Below are positions 17,667 to 26,676 of a stretch of DNA of 60,328 nucleotides, piece after piece. The first letter of the stretch is position 1; each line of letters begins with the position of its first letter. Source of the DNA: Caldilineaceae bacterium (lineage in GTDB: Bacteria; Chloroflexota; Anaerolineae; Caldilineales; Caldilineaceae); contig JAHBVH010000053.1 in assembly GCA_019637645.1 (NCBI GenBank), forward strand, positions 1 to 60,328, in the 5' to 3' direction. Below the pieces are notes generated by a model. It saw nothing but the letters and a program-made list of their open reading frames with translations. It did no database searches and was not told where the DNA came from. The position numbers and the translations under genes are program-made.

Positions 17667-18275
17667 TATACCAAGCAGCACCCTTCCTATAACGTTGCTG
17701 TTCTGCTTGCGCTTTCTCCTTCATACCCTCATTGATTGGCAGCCACATCAGTCAGTTTTCCTCTGTAACACCTTTACGTTTTCTGCCTGTTTCTGCATGG
17801 TTGCTTACTAATCTGCCTCACCGATTATGGCATCCATTTTTCTTTGTCTCAACAATATATGTTGACAACATTGTCAGTAACAGTTGCCGTAATTACAGGT
17901 ATAATAGATATGTTTATAGTACTTTTAATGTATAAATTAGGACTTACTATTGAGAGGCTTCTATTATTTTTATATAATATACTGATTTTTACGTTAATTT
18001 TGTGTAGAGCTTGTCAGCCATTTCCATTGCATCAAGGGTTGTAGCCCATTTCTGTTTCTCTGGTCAGTGGTTACACCTAAGATAAATCAGGTAATTGATG
18101 CCTGCTAAAATGATTGCCAATCCTTTGCCTGCTACCCTACCATACCAGTACTAGTTGACCTACCGTGTGCAAATCACGCTTTGCACAAAGGCAAAGCGCA
18201 CCTGACTACTTTGCCTGCAATGAACTCAACCAAGGTTGAGCTTGAGTTGTCCTTACCACGAAAAGGAGCATGACG
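17667..18275. other. AT-rich non-coding region upstream of the surface-protein gene
   Basis: Markedly AT-rich between about 17850 and 18000. Contains a palindrome TGACAA-CA-TTGTCA at 17863-17876, a perfect TATAAT at 17900-17905 (GTAACA 17 bases upstream as a weak -35), and a CTCAACC-AA-GGTTGAG palindrome at 18225-18240, 36 bases before the next ATG. Short frames here (e.g. around 17844-18044) have no ribosome-binding site. Confidence 0.4.
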
Positions 18276-21098
18276 ATGAGGAATCAGATCGAGTCGAGGG
18301 TAGTGACCATCGCCAAATTTACGGCTATCGCTTTCCTGTGTGTTGCTTTCCTATGGGCACCACTGCCCACACAGGCACAAACCACCTATGACTTTACCCG
18401 CCAATGTTTTGCCGTTGCCGATGAACTGACTGGTGTCGGCGGTGGCAGCGCGCCCGATACGTTTGTGCGCTTGGATCGGACGACCGGTCAGAGTTTTCCC
18501 ATTGGGCTCACCGGTACCACCGGGATTGAGGCCATTACCTTTGGCCCCAATGGTGTTCTCTATGCCGCGGATACGAGCCAACTGGGGATTATTGACATTG
18601 ATACCGGGCTCTTTACCGCCTTACCCCAACCGTTTGGCACAGCGGCCCGCGGCGCTACCCGCGTCAACCTGCGCGATGTTGATGGGTTAGCCTATGATAT
18701 GCAACTTGGGATTCTTTTTGGCGCACAACGTCGCTCCAGTGTTGCCGATGTTATGTTTGCCATCGATCCAGCAACAGGGGCCCACATTCCTAACTTCTTT
18801 GGCCCTGGTCTTGGCTTTGTGGAAGTGTCGCTCGTTGTGGATGAAGATGGTAATACCCTGCATGATGTAGATGACTTTGCCATCGATCCGGTGACAAATG
18901 AGATGTATGCCGCAATTAATGCAGGGGGAACTGGTGGTGTATTGGCCTTGGTAGACCGCACAACCGGCACCGCCACGCGCATTGCTACTTTCCGCTATGC
19001 ACCCGGTAGCCCGTTGGCTGGCCAAGTTGTTGATGACATCGAAGGGCTCTCCTTCTTTAACGACGGACAACTCTATGGCAGCACAGGCAATAATGGCCCC
19101 GATGCGAATGACAAAAATAAGCTCTTCCAAATTGACAAAACGACTGGCCTAGTGACCCTGGTCGGCATGTTCCCGCCTGGTCAGCAAGATTATGAAGCGG
19201 TTGCCTGTTTGACGGCGCAGACCTTTATCGTCTTGCAGAAGTTCACCAATGGACCCGGCCAAGCACCGGAAGATGCCGATGATCCCACCGGCCCGACCAT
19301 TGCCGTTGGCGCACCCGTAACCTGGACCTATATCCTGACCAATACCGGTGCTATCACCCTCACTGAGCTCGTGCTGACCGACGATAAGGTGGGCTTGATT
19401 GGGCCAAGCGGCGTGAGCAACTGTCCGCCCGCGGGAACAATTCTCGGCCCTGGCGATGGTGTCACTTGTACCGCAACCGGGGTCGCTCAAGTGGGGCAAT
19501 ATGCCAACACCGCGGTCGTGACTGGTACTACTCCTGTGGGGGTCATCACCCCCCGCCAAACCGTGACAGCCACCGATCCGAGCCACTACTTTGGCTCTGG
19601 CCCCGCCATTGTGATCAAAAAGGCAACCAATGGCGAAGATGCCGACACCCCAACCGGTCCCTTGATCCCCGTGGGCGGTGCCGTTACCTGGACCTATGTC
19701 GTGACCAATACCGGTAACCTGCCCCTGACTGGCGTTACGGTAACCGACGATCAGGGGGTGGTGGTGACCTGTCCTCAAGACACCCTGGCCCCCCAAGAAT
19801 CGATCACCTGTACGGGCACGGGCATTGCGACGCCGGGCCAATATGCCAACTGGGGGAGTGTTATTGGGATTCCGCCCGCGGGCTCGCCCGTGACCAGTAC
19901 CGACCCCAGCCATTACTTTGGGGCCGAGCCAGCGATTGTGATCAAGAAAGCGACCAATGGCGAAGATGCCGATACGCCAACCGGGCCGCTGATTCCGGTG
20001 GGGGGTGCCGTCACCTGGACCTATGTGGTGACCAATACGGGCAATCTGCCGTTGACCAACGTGGCCGTAACCGACGATCAGGGTGTGGTCGTAACCTGCC
20101 CGCAGACAACCTTAGCTCCCCAAGCATCAATGCTCTGTACGGGGACGGGTGTTGCTGTGGAAGGCCAATATGCCAATTGGGGCACTGTCATCGGGACGCC
20201 GCCCGTCGGTACCCCCGTGAGCAGCGACGATCCGAGCCACTACTATGGCTATATTCCGGCGTCGGTTGGTAACATTGTCTTTGGCGATATTGATCCCAAC
20301 GGCGCAACGCCAGGTGAAATTGAAGCGGGGAATGGGCTACAAGATGATGGGGAAGCCGGGATCGATGGCGTGATCGTCCAACTGTATAGCGCAGATGGTA
20401 CGTTGATTGGTGAGACAGTGACCGCCAATGGGGGCCATTATCTCTTTGATGACTTACCGCCAGGAGATTACTACCTTGTCTTTATCAACCCCTTTAGCGA
20501 AGGCGTCTGGACTGCCCCGAACGTAGGCAGCGATGATGCGATCGACAGCGACCCGTTCTCCGATCCGCAGATTACCGATCCGCGCGGTGATGCGCAAGTG
20601 ACTGAGGTCTTTACCTTGGCCTCCGGGGAAGTCGATCTCAGTTGGGACGCCGGGTTGATTGGGCTCTCTTCCACGGCATCGGCAACCGTCGGTGACTTTG
20701 TCTGGCTGGATCTCAACCATAATGGCATTCAAGACGCCGGTGAACCGGGCTATGCTGGTGTGACTGTCCGGCTTTTCAATGCGGATACGGATACCTTGGT
20801 GGGAACGGCCCAGACGAACCAGAATGGCCGTTATCTCTTTACGGGCTTGGATGCTGGAAACTACTATCTCCAGTTTATCATTCCCGCCAACTTCACCGTG
20901 AGCCCACAAAATGTGGGCGGTGATGATGAAGTAGATAGCGATATCGATCCAATCACAGGTCGCACCGCGGTCTTCAGTCTACCGGTCTTTACCACTGATC
21001 TGCGTTGGGATGCGGGGATCTACCAACGGACCACGGATATTCCACCGGGCCAAGAACCCAATGCCGCCAAGCTCTTCTTGCCCATCGTCCAGAATTAA
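18276..21098 (+). CDS. Secreted repeat protein with DUF11-type and SdrD B-like domains
   Basis: Exported structural or adhesive protein of 940 residues. N-terminal Sec signal peptide (FTAIAFLCVAFLWAPLPTQAQ). Residues ~36-315 form a propeller-like domain with repeated TTG/DRTTG strands. Then three DUF11/DUF7507-type immunoglobulin-like units (~320-650) with the WTYVVTNTGNLPLT strand; units two and three are nearly identical. Two SdrD B-like domains follow (IVFGDIDPNGATPGEIEAG and DFVWLDLNHNGIQDAGEPG) with Ca-binding Asp/Asn loops. There is no LPXTG or C-terminal membrane anchor; the protein ends AAKLFLPIVQN. ATG 18276 sits 7 bases after AAAGGAG and is preferred over ATG 18270. It converges with the RNase gene across a terminator palindrome. 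Confidence 0.85.
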   Translation: MRNQIESRVVTIAKFTAIAFLCVAFLWAPLPTQAQTTYDFTRQCFAVADELTGVGGGSAPDTFVRLDRTTGQSFPIGLTGTTGIEAITFGPNGVLYAADTSQLGIIDIDTGLFTALPQPFGTAARGATRVNLRDVDGLAYDMQLGILFGAQRRSSVADVMFAIDPATGAHIPNFFGPGLGFVEVSLVVDEDGNTLHDVDDFAIDPVTNEMYAAINAGGTGGVLALVDRTTGTATRIATFRYAPGSPLAGQVVDDIEGLSFFNDGQLYGSTGNNGPDANDKNKLFQIDKTTGLVTLVGMFPPGQQDYEAVACLTAQTFIVLQKFTNGPGQAPEDADDPTGPTIAVGAPVTWTYILTNTGAITLTELVLTDDKVGLIGPSGVSNCPPAGTILGPGDGVTCTATGVAQVGQYANTAVVTGTTPVGVITPRQTVTATDPSHYFGSGPAIVIKKATNGEDADTPTGPLIPVGGAVTWTYVVTNTGNLPLTGVTVTDDQGVVVTCPQDTLAPQESITCTGTGIATPGQYANWGSVIGIPPAGSPVTSTDPSHYFGAEPAIVIKKATNGEDADTPTGPLIPVGGAVTWTYVVTNTGNLPLTNVAVTDDQGVVVTCPQTTLAPQASMLCTGTGVAVEGQYANWGTVIGTPPVGTPVSSDDPSHYYGYIPASVGNIVFGDIDPNGATPGEIEAGNGLQDDGEAGIDGVIVQLYSADGTLIGETVTANGGHYLFDDLPPGDYYLVFINPFSEGVWTAPNVGSDDAIDSDPFSDPQITDPRGDAQVTEVFTLASGEVDLSWDAGLIGLSSTASATVGDFVWLDLNHNGIQDAGEPGYAGVTVRLFNADTDTLVGTAQTNQNGRYLFTGLDAGNYYLQFIIPANFTVSPQNVGGDDEVDSDIDPITGRTAVFSLPVFTTDLRWDAGIYQRTTDIPPGQEPNAAKLFLPIVQN
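19605..20258 (+). repeat. Two tandem 327-base repeats within the surface-protein gene
   Basis: The units starting at 19605 and 19932 encode near-identical 109-residue DUF11-type modules (AIVIKKATNGEDADTPTGP in each). Codons differ mainly at third positions, so the protein is held similar by selection rather than by a very recent copy. Confidence 0.8.
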
Positions 21099-21117
21099 AG
21101 AGGACTAACACTGTCCC

Positions 21118-21154
21118 AGACCTGTCAGGTTTGCCAAACCTGACAGGTCTTTTC
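21118..21154. terminator. Palindromic terminator between convergent genes
   Basis: AGACCTGTCAGGTTT, loop GCC, AAACCTGACAGGTCT (perfect 15-base arms), followed by TTTTC on the plus strand. It follows the surface-protein stop by 19 bases and abuts the stop of the minus-strand RNase gene. Same palindrome family as 8946-8978. Confidence 0.75.
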
Positions 21155-23025
21155 TAGCGGGCCAGTTGAAAGCGCGTTTCAAGCAAAGGTAAATTGACCT
21201 CGCTTAAAGTCAAGGCGAGCGTACTATCGAGCAGCAGCTCGGGGCGGCCATAGATCTCCGTTTCCAGATCCAAGCTCGGTATCACCACCAGATTGCGCGC
21301 CCCGTTCTTTTCCACCACAATGCCTTCGCCCGACCAAGCTGGGTTTTGCAAGAGATAAACGAGTTTCCAATGTTGGTTGGAGAGCCGTTCCGTCGTCCGC
21401 AACGGGCGTACACTGGTGCTGGCTTCGGCGGCCCGCTCCATCACGGCTTGGGCATCTAAAGGTGGTATCGGCGTTTCGCCTGCCGCACCTGCTGCCATTG
21501 GGCGGAGGTGGGCACGTAGCTGCTGGTGAATTAATAGATCCGTATAGCGCCGTAGCGGACTGGTGACTTGGCAATAGATCGCCAACCCAAGCCCAGCATG
21601 AGGGCCGGGCGCGCTCTTTTGTTGGCTAGGTTTCAACAACCGCCGCAAGGCAAACATCTCCGCCAAGCTCTTCGGGGTGAGTGCTCTGGCTTCGTCGCTG
21701 GCATCTTGCACCGTAAACGGGATCGGGAGTGCCTGTTCCAAGGCATAGCGCGCCACGGCTTCCCCGGCCATCAACATCGCCTCGCGCACCAAGGTGCGGC
21801 TGCGCAAAGGTGGTAGGGGTTTGATCACCACCGCGCCGTCAACCACCCGGATTTTGACCTCGGGCAATTCTAATTCGATGGCACCCTGCACGCGACGCCG
21901 CGCAGCCATGCGTTCGGCAATGGCATAAAGCTGGTCGAGTGGTGCTTCGGTGAGGCGCGTATCGGCCTCGTCATAGGTCAGCCGGGTGACCCGTACCCAA
22001 CTCGGCGTAATCTCTAGGTGAGCTACCGAGCCATCGTCATTCAGATCGATCCCAAAGGAGAGCGCCGGTGAGACAGGGTGCAAGCCCAATCCCAGCACGG
22101 CCGTGACTGCTGGCGGCAGCATATGGATGGTGCCTTCGGGCAAGTAGAGATTGGCTCCCCGGGCGCGTGCCTCGCTATCCGCCGGGCTATCTGGCGCGAT
22201 GAGGGCCGCCACATCGGCGACGTGGACCCATAGGCGCCCCGCTTCCCAACTAATGGCATCATCGGGGTCGGTGGAATCGGTATCGTCAATGGCAAAAGCG
22301 GCTAGATGAGTGAGATCGCGGCGAGGTTCATCGGGCAAGGCTGGGATCGCGAGGGTCGGCTGTTCGGTCGTCACGCCCAACCGATGGGGGTAGGGGTTAA
22401 CGGTCGCGTCCCAGTAGCCAATGGTCAGCAAAAAGCTATGGGCCTGTTCGCGCGTTTCCGGCAGATTGAGCGCCTTCAGGACGCGGCTCTGTTCCCGTTG
22501 TTCCCGCGCAACCGCCACCACATCGCCCAAATAACGTTCGTCTTCAGACGTATAGGTGTGTCCCCTGAGGCGCGCTAAGCAGGCTTGCCAAGCTCGTTCT
22601 TCGGTGGCCTTTGCCTCGCGGGTGGCTTGGATGGCCGCCACCTTGGCCGCATCATGCACGGTGATGGCCTCGGGATCGCCACTAAAATAGAGCCCATCCT
22701 CTACCAACTGCCAAGCCGACCAAGCCGTTTGGGGCGTATAGTCGGCAAAGGCGAGTTCGGCGAGTTCGGCCACGGTTGTCGTCGCACCGGCGAGGAGTTC
22801 CCAAGCGGCTTGGACTTCGCCTTGGCCCTCACCAGGGGCCGATTGTAACTCGCGGAGGGCGCGTAAGGGGCCGGGGTGTAACAGCGTTACATCTTTGGGC
22901 CGGACGCTAACCGTTGGTCCCGCCTCGGTTTGAATTTCGATCTTTTTGTCGTTCGTCGCGGCCACACGGGCGGGGCGATTCTTGTAGAGAACTAAGCTAT
23001 CGACGCGCAGGTCTGGTTGTGCCAT
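21154..23025 (-). CDS. RNase II/RNase R family exoribonuclease (RNB domain)
   Basis: Predicted 3'-to-5' hydrolytic exoribonuclease for RNA turnover. In 623 residues the central RNB domain carries the metal-binding motif FAIDDTDSTDPDDAISW (Asp cluster) near 244-260 and the closing arginine-rich motif SPLRRYTDLLIHQQL near 492-506. The N-terminal ~230 residues lack a typical paired cold-shock/OB set and the S1 tail is short (GEGIVVEKNGARNLVVI), so it is smaller than RNase R (~700-800), nearer to the cyanobacterial/chloroplast short RNase II-type proteins. Starts at ATG 23025 (MAQPDLRVDSLVLYKN); an SH3-like strand at residues 9-45 begins the protein. Monocistronic, convergent with the surface-protein gene. 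Confidence 0.88.
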   Translation of the reverse strand: MAQPDLRVDSLVLYKNRPARVAATNDKKIEIQTEAGPTVSVRPKDVTLLHPGPLRALRELQSAPGEGQGEVQAAWELLAGATTTVAELAELAFADYTPQTAWSAWQLVEDGLYFSGDPEAITVHDAAKVAAIQATREAKATEERAWQACLARLRGHTYTSEDERYLGDVVAVAREQREQSRVLKALNLPETREQAHSFLLTIGYWDATVNPYPHRLGVTTEQPTLAIPALPDEPRRDLTHLAAFAIDDTDSTDPDDAISWEAGRLWVHVADVAALIAPDSPADSEARARGANLYLPEGTIHMLPPAVTAVLGLGLHPVSPALSFGIDLNDDGSVAHLEITPSWVRVTRLTYDEADTRLTEAPLDQLYAIAERMAARRRVQGAIELELPEVKIRVVDGAVVIKPLPPLRSRTLVREAMLMAGEAVARYALEQALPIPFTVQDASDEARALTPKSLAEMFALRRLLKPSQQKSAPGPHAGLGLAIYCQVTSPLRRYTDLLIHQQLRAHLRPMAAGAAGETPIPPLDAQAVMERAAEASTSVRPLRTTERLSNQHWKLVYLLQNPAWSGEGIVVEKNGARNLVVIPSLDLETEIYGRPELLLDSTLALTLSEVNLPLLETRFQLAR

Positions 23026-23272
23026 AGTGGGTTGGTCTCTTGTCGATTGATTTGATGGTGGGCATTGTACCCCAGATTCGTACCCATGTCCACCTAAGCG
23101 GCGAGTTTACATAGCCGCGTTTATCCGCGTTCTATTTTCAGAATAAGTAGCGATCCGGTAAGATAAAAGGTAATTCATTCAACTAGATGCCGGTGGCGGG
23201 AATGAGCTTTGGGGCATGCCTGGGCGCACTCCTGGTGCTACGCTACGAAATCTGTTAGAGAAGGAAACCTTT

Positions 23273-24238
23273 ATGCTGGATGCGCAACAACTACAGGCCG
23301 CCTTGCCAACGACCTTGACAACAACTGACTTGGCTTTTCTGGGGACCAAAAGAAGCGGCAAAGTGCGCGATATCTATGAGCAGGCCGAACGGCTGATTTT
23401 GGTCACAACTGACCGCCTCTCGGCCTTTGATCGAATTCTGGGTTCCGTACCCTACAAGGGCCAGGTCCTCAATCAGTTGGCGGCCTTTTGGTTTGCCCAA
23501 ACTCAAGATATTATTCAGAATCATCTCATTGCGGTGCCGGATCCCAATGTAACCGTGGCGCGGCGCTGCCGGCTGCTGCCGGTTGAAGTGGTGGTGCGGG
23601 GCTATATCACGGGCGTCACCTCGACGGCGCTCTGGTATCGCTATAGCCAGGGAGAGCGGAATATCTATGGCATTGATTTCCCCGCTGGGCTTCACAAGAA
23701 CGATCCCCTGCCCGCACCGATCATTACGCCCACCACCAAAGCCACCGACGGCGGCCATGATGAGCGGATCACCAGCCGCGAGGTGGTAAGCTTGGGGTTG
23801 GTGGCTGCGCCGTTGTGGGCGCAAATTTGCGAAGCGGCCGTGGCGATCTTTACGCGGGGCCAAGCGATTGCCCAACAGGCGGGCCTGATTTTGGTGGATA
23901 CCAAATATGAATTTGGCATCGATGAAGCGGGCCAAGTTGTGTTGATCGATGAGGTCCACACGCCAGATTCAAGCCGCTTCTGGATTGCCGATAGCTATCC
24001 AGAACGCCATCGCGCCGGCCAAGAACCGGAAAACTTTGACAAAGAATTTATCCGCCTCTACTACGCTGCGCAGGGCTATCGCGGGGACGGTGATCCCTTT
24101 GCCATGCCCGCCGAACTGCGGGTCGAGGCCGCGCAACGCTACATCCGTACCTATGAGATGCTGACCGGACAGACCTTTGTCCCTGGCGCGCTGCCCGCTG
24201 GTCCGCGCATGGCCCAAAATTTGCAGGCATGGACGTAG
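23273..24238 (+). CDS. purC: Phosphoribosylaminoimidazole-succinocarboxamide synthase
   Basis: SAICAR synthetase of de novo purine synthesis: joins aspartate to CAIR with ATP. Motifs include LGTKRSGKVRDIYEQ near the start (GKVRD loop binds nucleotide), TDRLSAFDRILGSVPYKG, VEVVVRGYITGV, IITPTTKA, LVDTKYEFGID and LIDEVHTPDSSRFW. The 321 residues fit the longer yeast-like PurC class (about 300), not the short E. coli class (237). ATG 23273 has AAGGA 7 bases upstream; the extension from 23216 is unsupported. No other pur genes adjoin. The stop codon lies inside a perfect hairpin followed by tandem repeats. Confidence 0.96.
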   Translation: MLDAQQLQAALPTTLTTTDLAFLGTKRSGKVRDIYEQAERLILVTTDRLSAFDRILGSVPYKGQVLNQLAAFWFAQTQDIIQNHLIAVPDPNVTVARRCRLLPVEVVVRGYITGVTSTALWYRYSQGERNIYGIDFPAGLHKNDPLPAPIITPTTKATDGGHDERITSREVVSLGLVAAPLWAQICEAAVAIFTRGQAIAQQAGLILVDTKYEFGIDEAGQVVLIDEVHTPDSSRFWIADSYPERHRAGQEPENFDKEFIRLYYAAQGYRGDGDPFAMPAELRVEAAQRYIRTYEMLTGQTFVPGALPAGPRMAQNLQAWT

Positions 24239-24262
24239 AGACGGGAAATCTCCCGTCTCTAC
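24235..24262. terminator. Hairpin overlapping the purC stop
   Basis: GTAGAGACGGGA, loop AATC, TCCCGTCTCTAC: a perfect 12-base stem that includes the purC TAG. The right arm is the first unit of the tandem array that follows. A terminator role is likely but no T-run follows. Confidence 0.55.
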
Positions 24263-24330
24263 CGGGCATTTCCCGTCTCTACCGGGCATTTCCCGTCTCT
24301 ACCGGGCATTTCCCGTCTCTACCGGAAATC
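24251..24330. repeat. Four tandem 20-base repeats
   Basis: TCCCGTCTCTACCGGGCATT is repeated three times exactly (24251, 24271, 24291) plus a fourth copy with a changed end. No spacers, so it is not CRISPR. A related GGCGACGGGAGA hairpin lies at 47458-47494. Confidence 0.9.
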
Positions 24331-24337
24331 GAGAAGG

Positions 24338-24366
24338 TTGTCTTTGCTCTGCAAAAGTGATACCAT
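24338..24366 (+). promoter_or_regulatory. Candidate promoter for the dehydratase gene
   Basis: TTGTCT, 17 bases, TACCAT (4 of 6 in each box), 61 bases upstream of the ATG at 24427. Confidence 0.4.
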
Positions 24367-24426
24367 TCTGCTAGAAGCTATCTGCCTAGGTAATGGACAA
24401 AGTGATAAATCATCTGGAGAACTGAT

Positions 24427-26451
24427 ATGACCCGATCCCAGTCCACGCATGTGGCGGGGCACACATCAGCGGACCGTCGCGCCCCGGTGTCCGTTGATAC
24501 GACTGATGCCTCGATTTATGATATTTATATGAGTGCACCAGGCCCTGAAGGTACGTTGCCCTTGGATCCTGAACTGCTGCTCAATGCCCCCAGTGGCGAT
24601 CTTTTTGCCATGAGCCAAAATGTAGGGATGGGCTGGAAGCCCGAGATGTTGCGTCGCAAGGAGTTTCTGATCCTCAGCACCCAAGGGGGGATCCGCGCTC
24701 CCGATGGTTCGCCGATTGCGTTGGGCTACCATACCGGCCACTGGGAAGTCGGGCTGCTGATGCAGGCCGCGGCCAAAGAATTTACGGCAGAGGGTGCGAT
24801 CCCCTTTGCGGGTTTTGTCACCGATCCTTGTGATGGGCGCAGCCAGGGTACCACAGGTATGTTCGATAGCCTCCCCTATCGGAATGATGCGGCCATGGTC
24901 TTGCGCCGTTTGGTGCGCTCCTTGCCCACGCGCAAAGGTGTCATGGGCGTTGCCACCTGCGACAAAGGTTTGCCCGCAATGATGCTAGCGCTGGCAGGAC
25001 AGCATGATCTACCCACCATTCTGGTGCCTGGCGGTGTTACCCTACCAGCCAGCGACGGGGAAGATTCGGGGAAGGCGCAGACCATCGGGGTGCGCTATGC
25101 CCATGGTGCGATTACGCTGGAAGAAGCCGCTGAAATTGGTTGCCGTACTTGCGGTTCGCCCGGTGGTGGCTGTCAATTTCTCGGCACGGCGGCCACCAGC
25201 CAAGTCGTGGCCGAAGCCTTTGGCCTCACCTTGATGCATGCGGCCTTGGCCCCCTCCGGTCAGCCCATCTGGTTGGATCTGGCACGCCGTTCGGCCACCG
25301 CGTTGATGCATCTCCAAGCGGACGGGATTACTACCAAAGATATTCTCACCCAAGACGCATTGCACAATGCCATGGTGGTCCATGCGGCCTTTGGCGGCAG
25401 CACCAACTTGCTGCTCCACATTCCTGCCGTGGCCTACACCGCTGGTCTCCCGCGCCCCACGGTGACGGATTGGCAGCGGATTAACGCTCAGGTGCCACGC
25501 TTGGTGGACGCGCTGCCCAATGGGCCGGTGGGTCATCCAACTGTACAGGTCTTTATGGCAGGGGGCGTGCCCGAAGTGATGTTGCATTTGCGTGAACTGG
25601 GGCTCCTGCGGCTCCAGGCGCTCACCGTCCATGGCCGTACGCTAGGCGAACTGCTCGACGAATGGGAGAGCAGCGAACGCCGTCGCCGCGTGCGCGAGAT
25701 CCTCTTCCAACAGGATGGCGTGGATCCCGACCATGTGATTATGAACCCCAACGTGGCGCGGGAACGCGGCCTGACGAGCACCGTTACCTTCCCCGTGGGC
25801 AATCTCTGCCCCGAAGGCTCGGTGGTTAAGAGCACCTCGATCAACCCCAGCGTCATCGACGCCGATGGGGTCTATCGCAAAATTGGCCCGGCGCGGGTCT
25901 TTACCAGTGAGCGCGCCGCCATGGCCGCCATCAAAGGCACAGGCGCGGATGCTAAAATTCAACCCGGCGATATTATTGTCGTCGTGGGCCGTGGTCCTAT
26001 GGGGAGCGGGATGGAAGAGACCTACCAGTTGACCGCCTCACTAAAACATCTGGATTGGGGCAAAGAGGTCGCACTGATCACCGATGCCCGTTTTAGCGGT
26101 GTCAGCACGGGGGCCTGTATCGGCCATATGGGGCCAGAAGGCTTGGCCGGTGGCCCGATTGGCCGCGTGCGCGAAGGGGATACGCTTCAAATTATCATCG
26201 ACACCATCAACCTCACGGGCAGTGTCGATCTCATTGGTCATGGCGGGCAGCGCTATAGCCCTGCCGAAGGTGCCCAAGTGTTGGCCGACCGCACGCCCCT
26301 AGCCACCATGCAGCCTGATGAGCGCCTACCCGATGACACGCGCTTGTGGGCCGCCTTGCAAAATGCCAGCGGCGGCACGTGGGCCGGTTGTCTCTATGAT
26401 GTCGATCGCATTATTGCGCTGCTAGAAGCCGGTAAACGCGCCCTCGCGTAA
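24427..26451 (+). CDS. IlvD/Edd family dehydratase, YjhG/YagF (D-xylonate dehydratase) type
   Basis: Iron-sulfur dehydratase that removes water from a sugar acid to give a 2-keto-3-deoxy acid. The 674 residues match the long YjhG/YagF branch (about 650) rather than IlvD (about 560): [57 protein letters not shown]. Cluster/Mg motifs: [46 protein letters not shown], and C-terminal [25 protein letters not shown] 24427 follows GGAG. It stands alone after purC; the nearby enolase-family and mutarotase-like genes suggest pentose/sugar-acid catabolism in this organism. Substrate by family analogy only. Confidence 0.9.
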   Translation: MTRSQSTHVAGHTSADRRAPVSVDTTDASIYDIYMSAPGPEGTLPLDPELLLNAPSGDLFAMSQNVGMGWKPEMLRRKEFLILSTQGGIRAPDGSPIALGYHTGHWEVGLLMQAAAKEFTAEGAIPFAGFVTDPCDGRSQGTTGMFDSLPYRNDAAMVLRRLVRSLPTRKGVMGVATCDKGLPAMMLALAGQHDLPTILVPGGVTLPASDGEDSGKAQTIGVRYAHGAITLEEAAEIGCRTCGSPGGGCQFLGTAATSQVVAEAFGLTLMHAALAPSGQPIWLDLARRSATALMHLQADGITTKDILTQDALHNAMVVHAAFGGSTNLLLHIPAVAYTAGLPRPTVTDWQRINAQVPRLVDALPNGPVGHPTVQVFMAGGVPEVMLHLRELGLLRLQALTVHGRTLGELLDEWESSERRRRVREILFQQDGVDPDHVIMNPNVARERGLTSTVTFPVGNLCPEGSVVKSTSINPSVIDADGVYRKIGPARVFTSERAAMAAIKGTGADAKIQPGDIIVVVGRGPMGSGMEETYQLTASLKHLDWGKEVALITDARFSGVSTGACIGHMGPEGLAGGPIGRVREGDTLQIIIDTINLTGSVDLIGHGGQRYSPAEGAQVLADRTPLATMQPDERLPDDTRLWAALQNASGGTWAGCLYDVDRIIALLEAGKRALA

Positions 26452-26468
26452 AACCAAGGTCAAGCGGT

Positions 26469-26538
26469 AACTGGGCCGGGGACGGACCAAGCATTGGCGC
26501 GGCATCGCTACCACAACCGGTCCGTCCCCGGCCCAGTT
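26469..26538. repeat. Long inverted repeat, 20-base arms
   Basis: AACTGGGCCGGGGACGGACC at 26469-26488 and its exact complement at 26519-26538, separated by 30 bases. GGCCCAGTTGTA is then repeated once more 13-16 bases on. It may terminate the dehydratase transcript or be a mobile-element remnant. Confidence 0.7.
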
Positions 26539-26676
26539 GTACCTAGGCCCAGTTGTAACTCCTAAATTGCAAGCTACCTACATAGGGCGTTCGCGTTGAA
26601 AAATCGAAACGCCCTCCCCTCCCCCTACTTATCAGCCTATCTAGTCGCACGCAAGTCAAGGATTTGGAGAAATTTC

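Noticed and set aside
18276..21098. LPXTG-anchored surface protein
   Set aside because: No LPXTG, hydrophobic segment or positively charged tail at the C-terminus.
24251..24330. CRISPR array
   Set aside because: The 20-base repeats are head-to-tail without spacers, and no cas gene is near.
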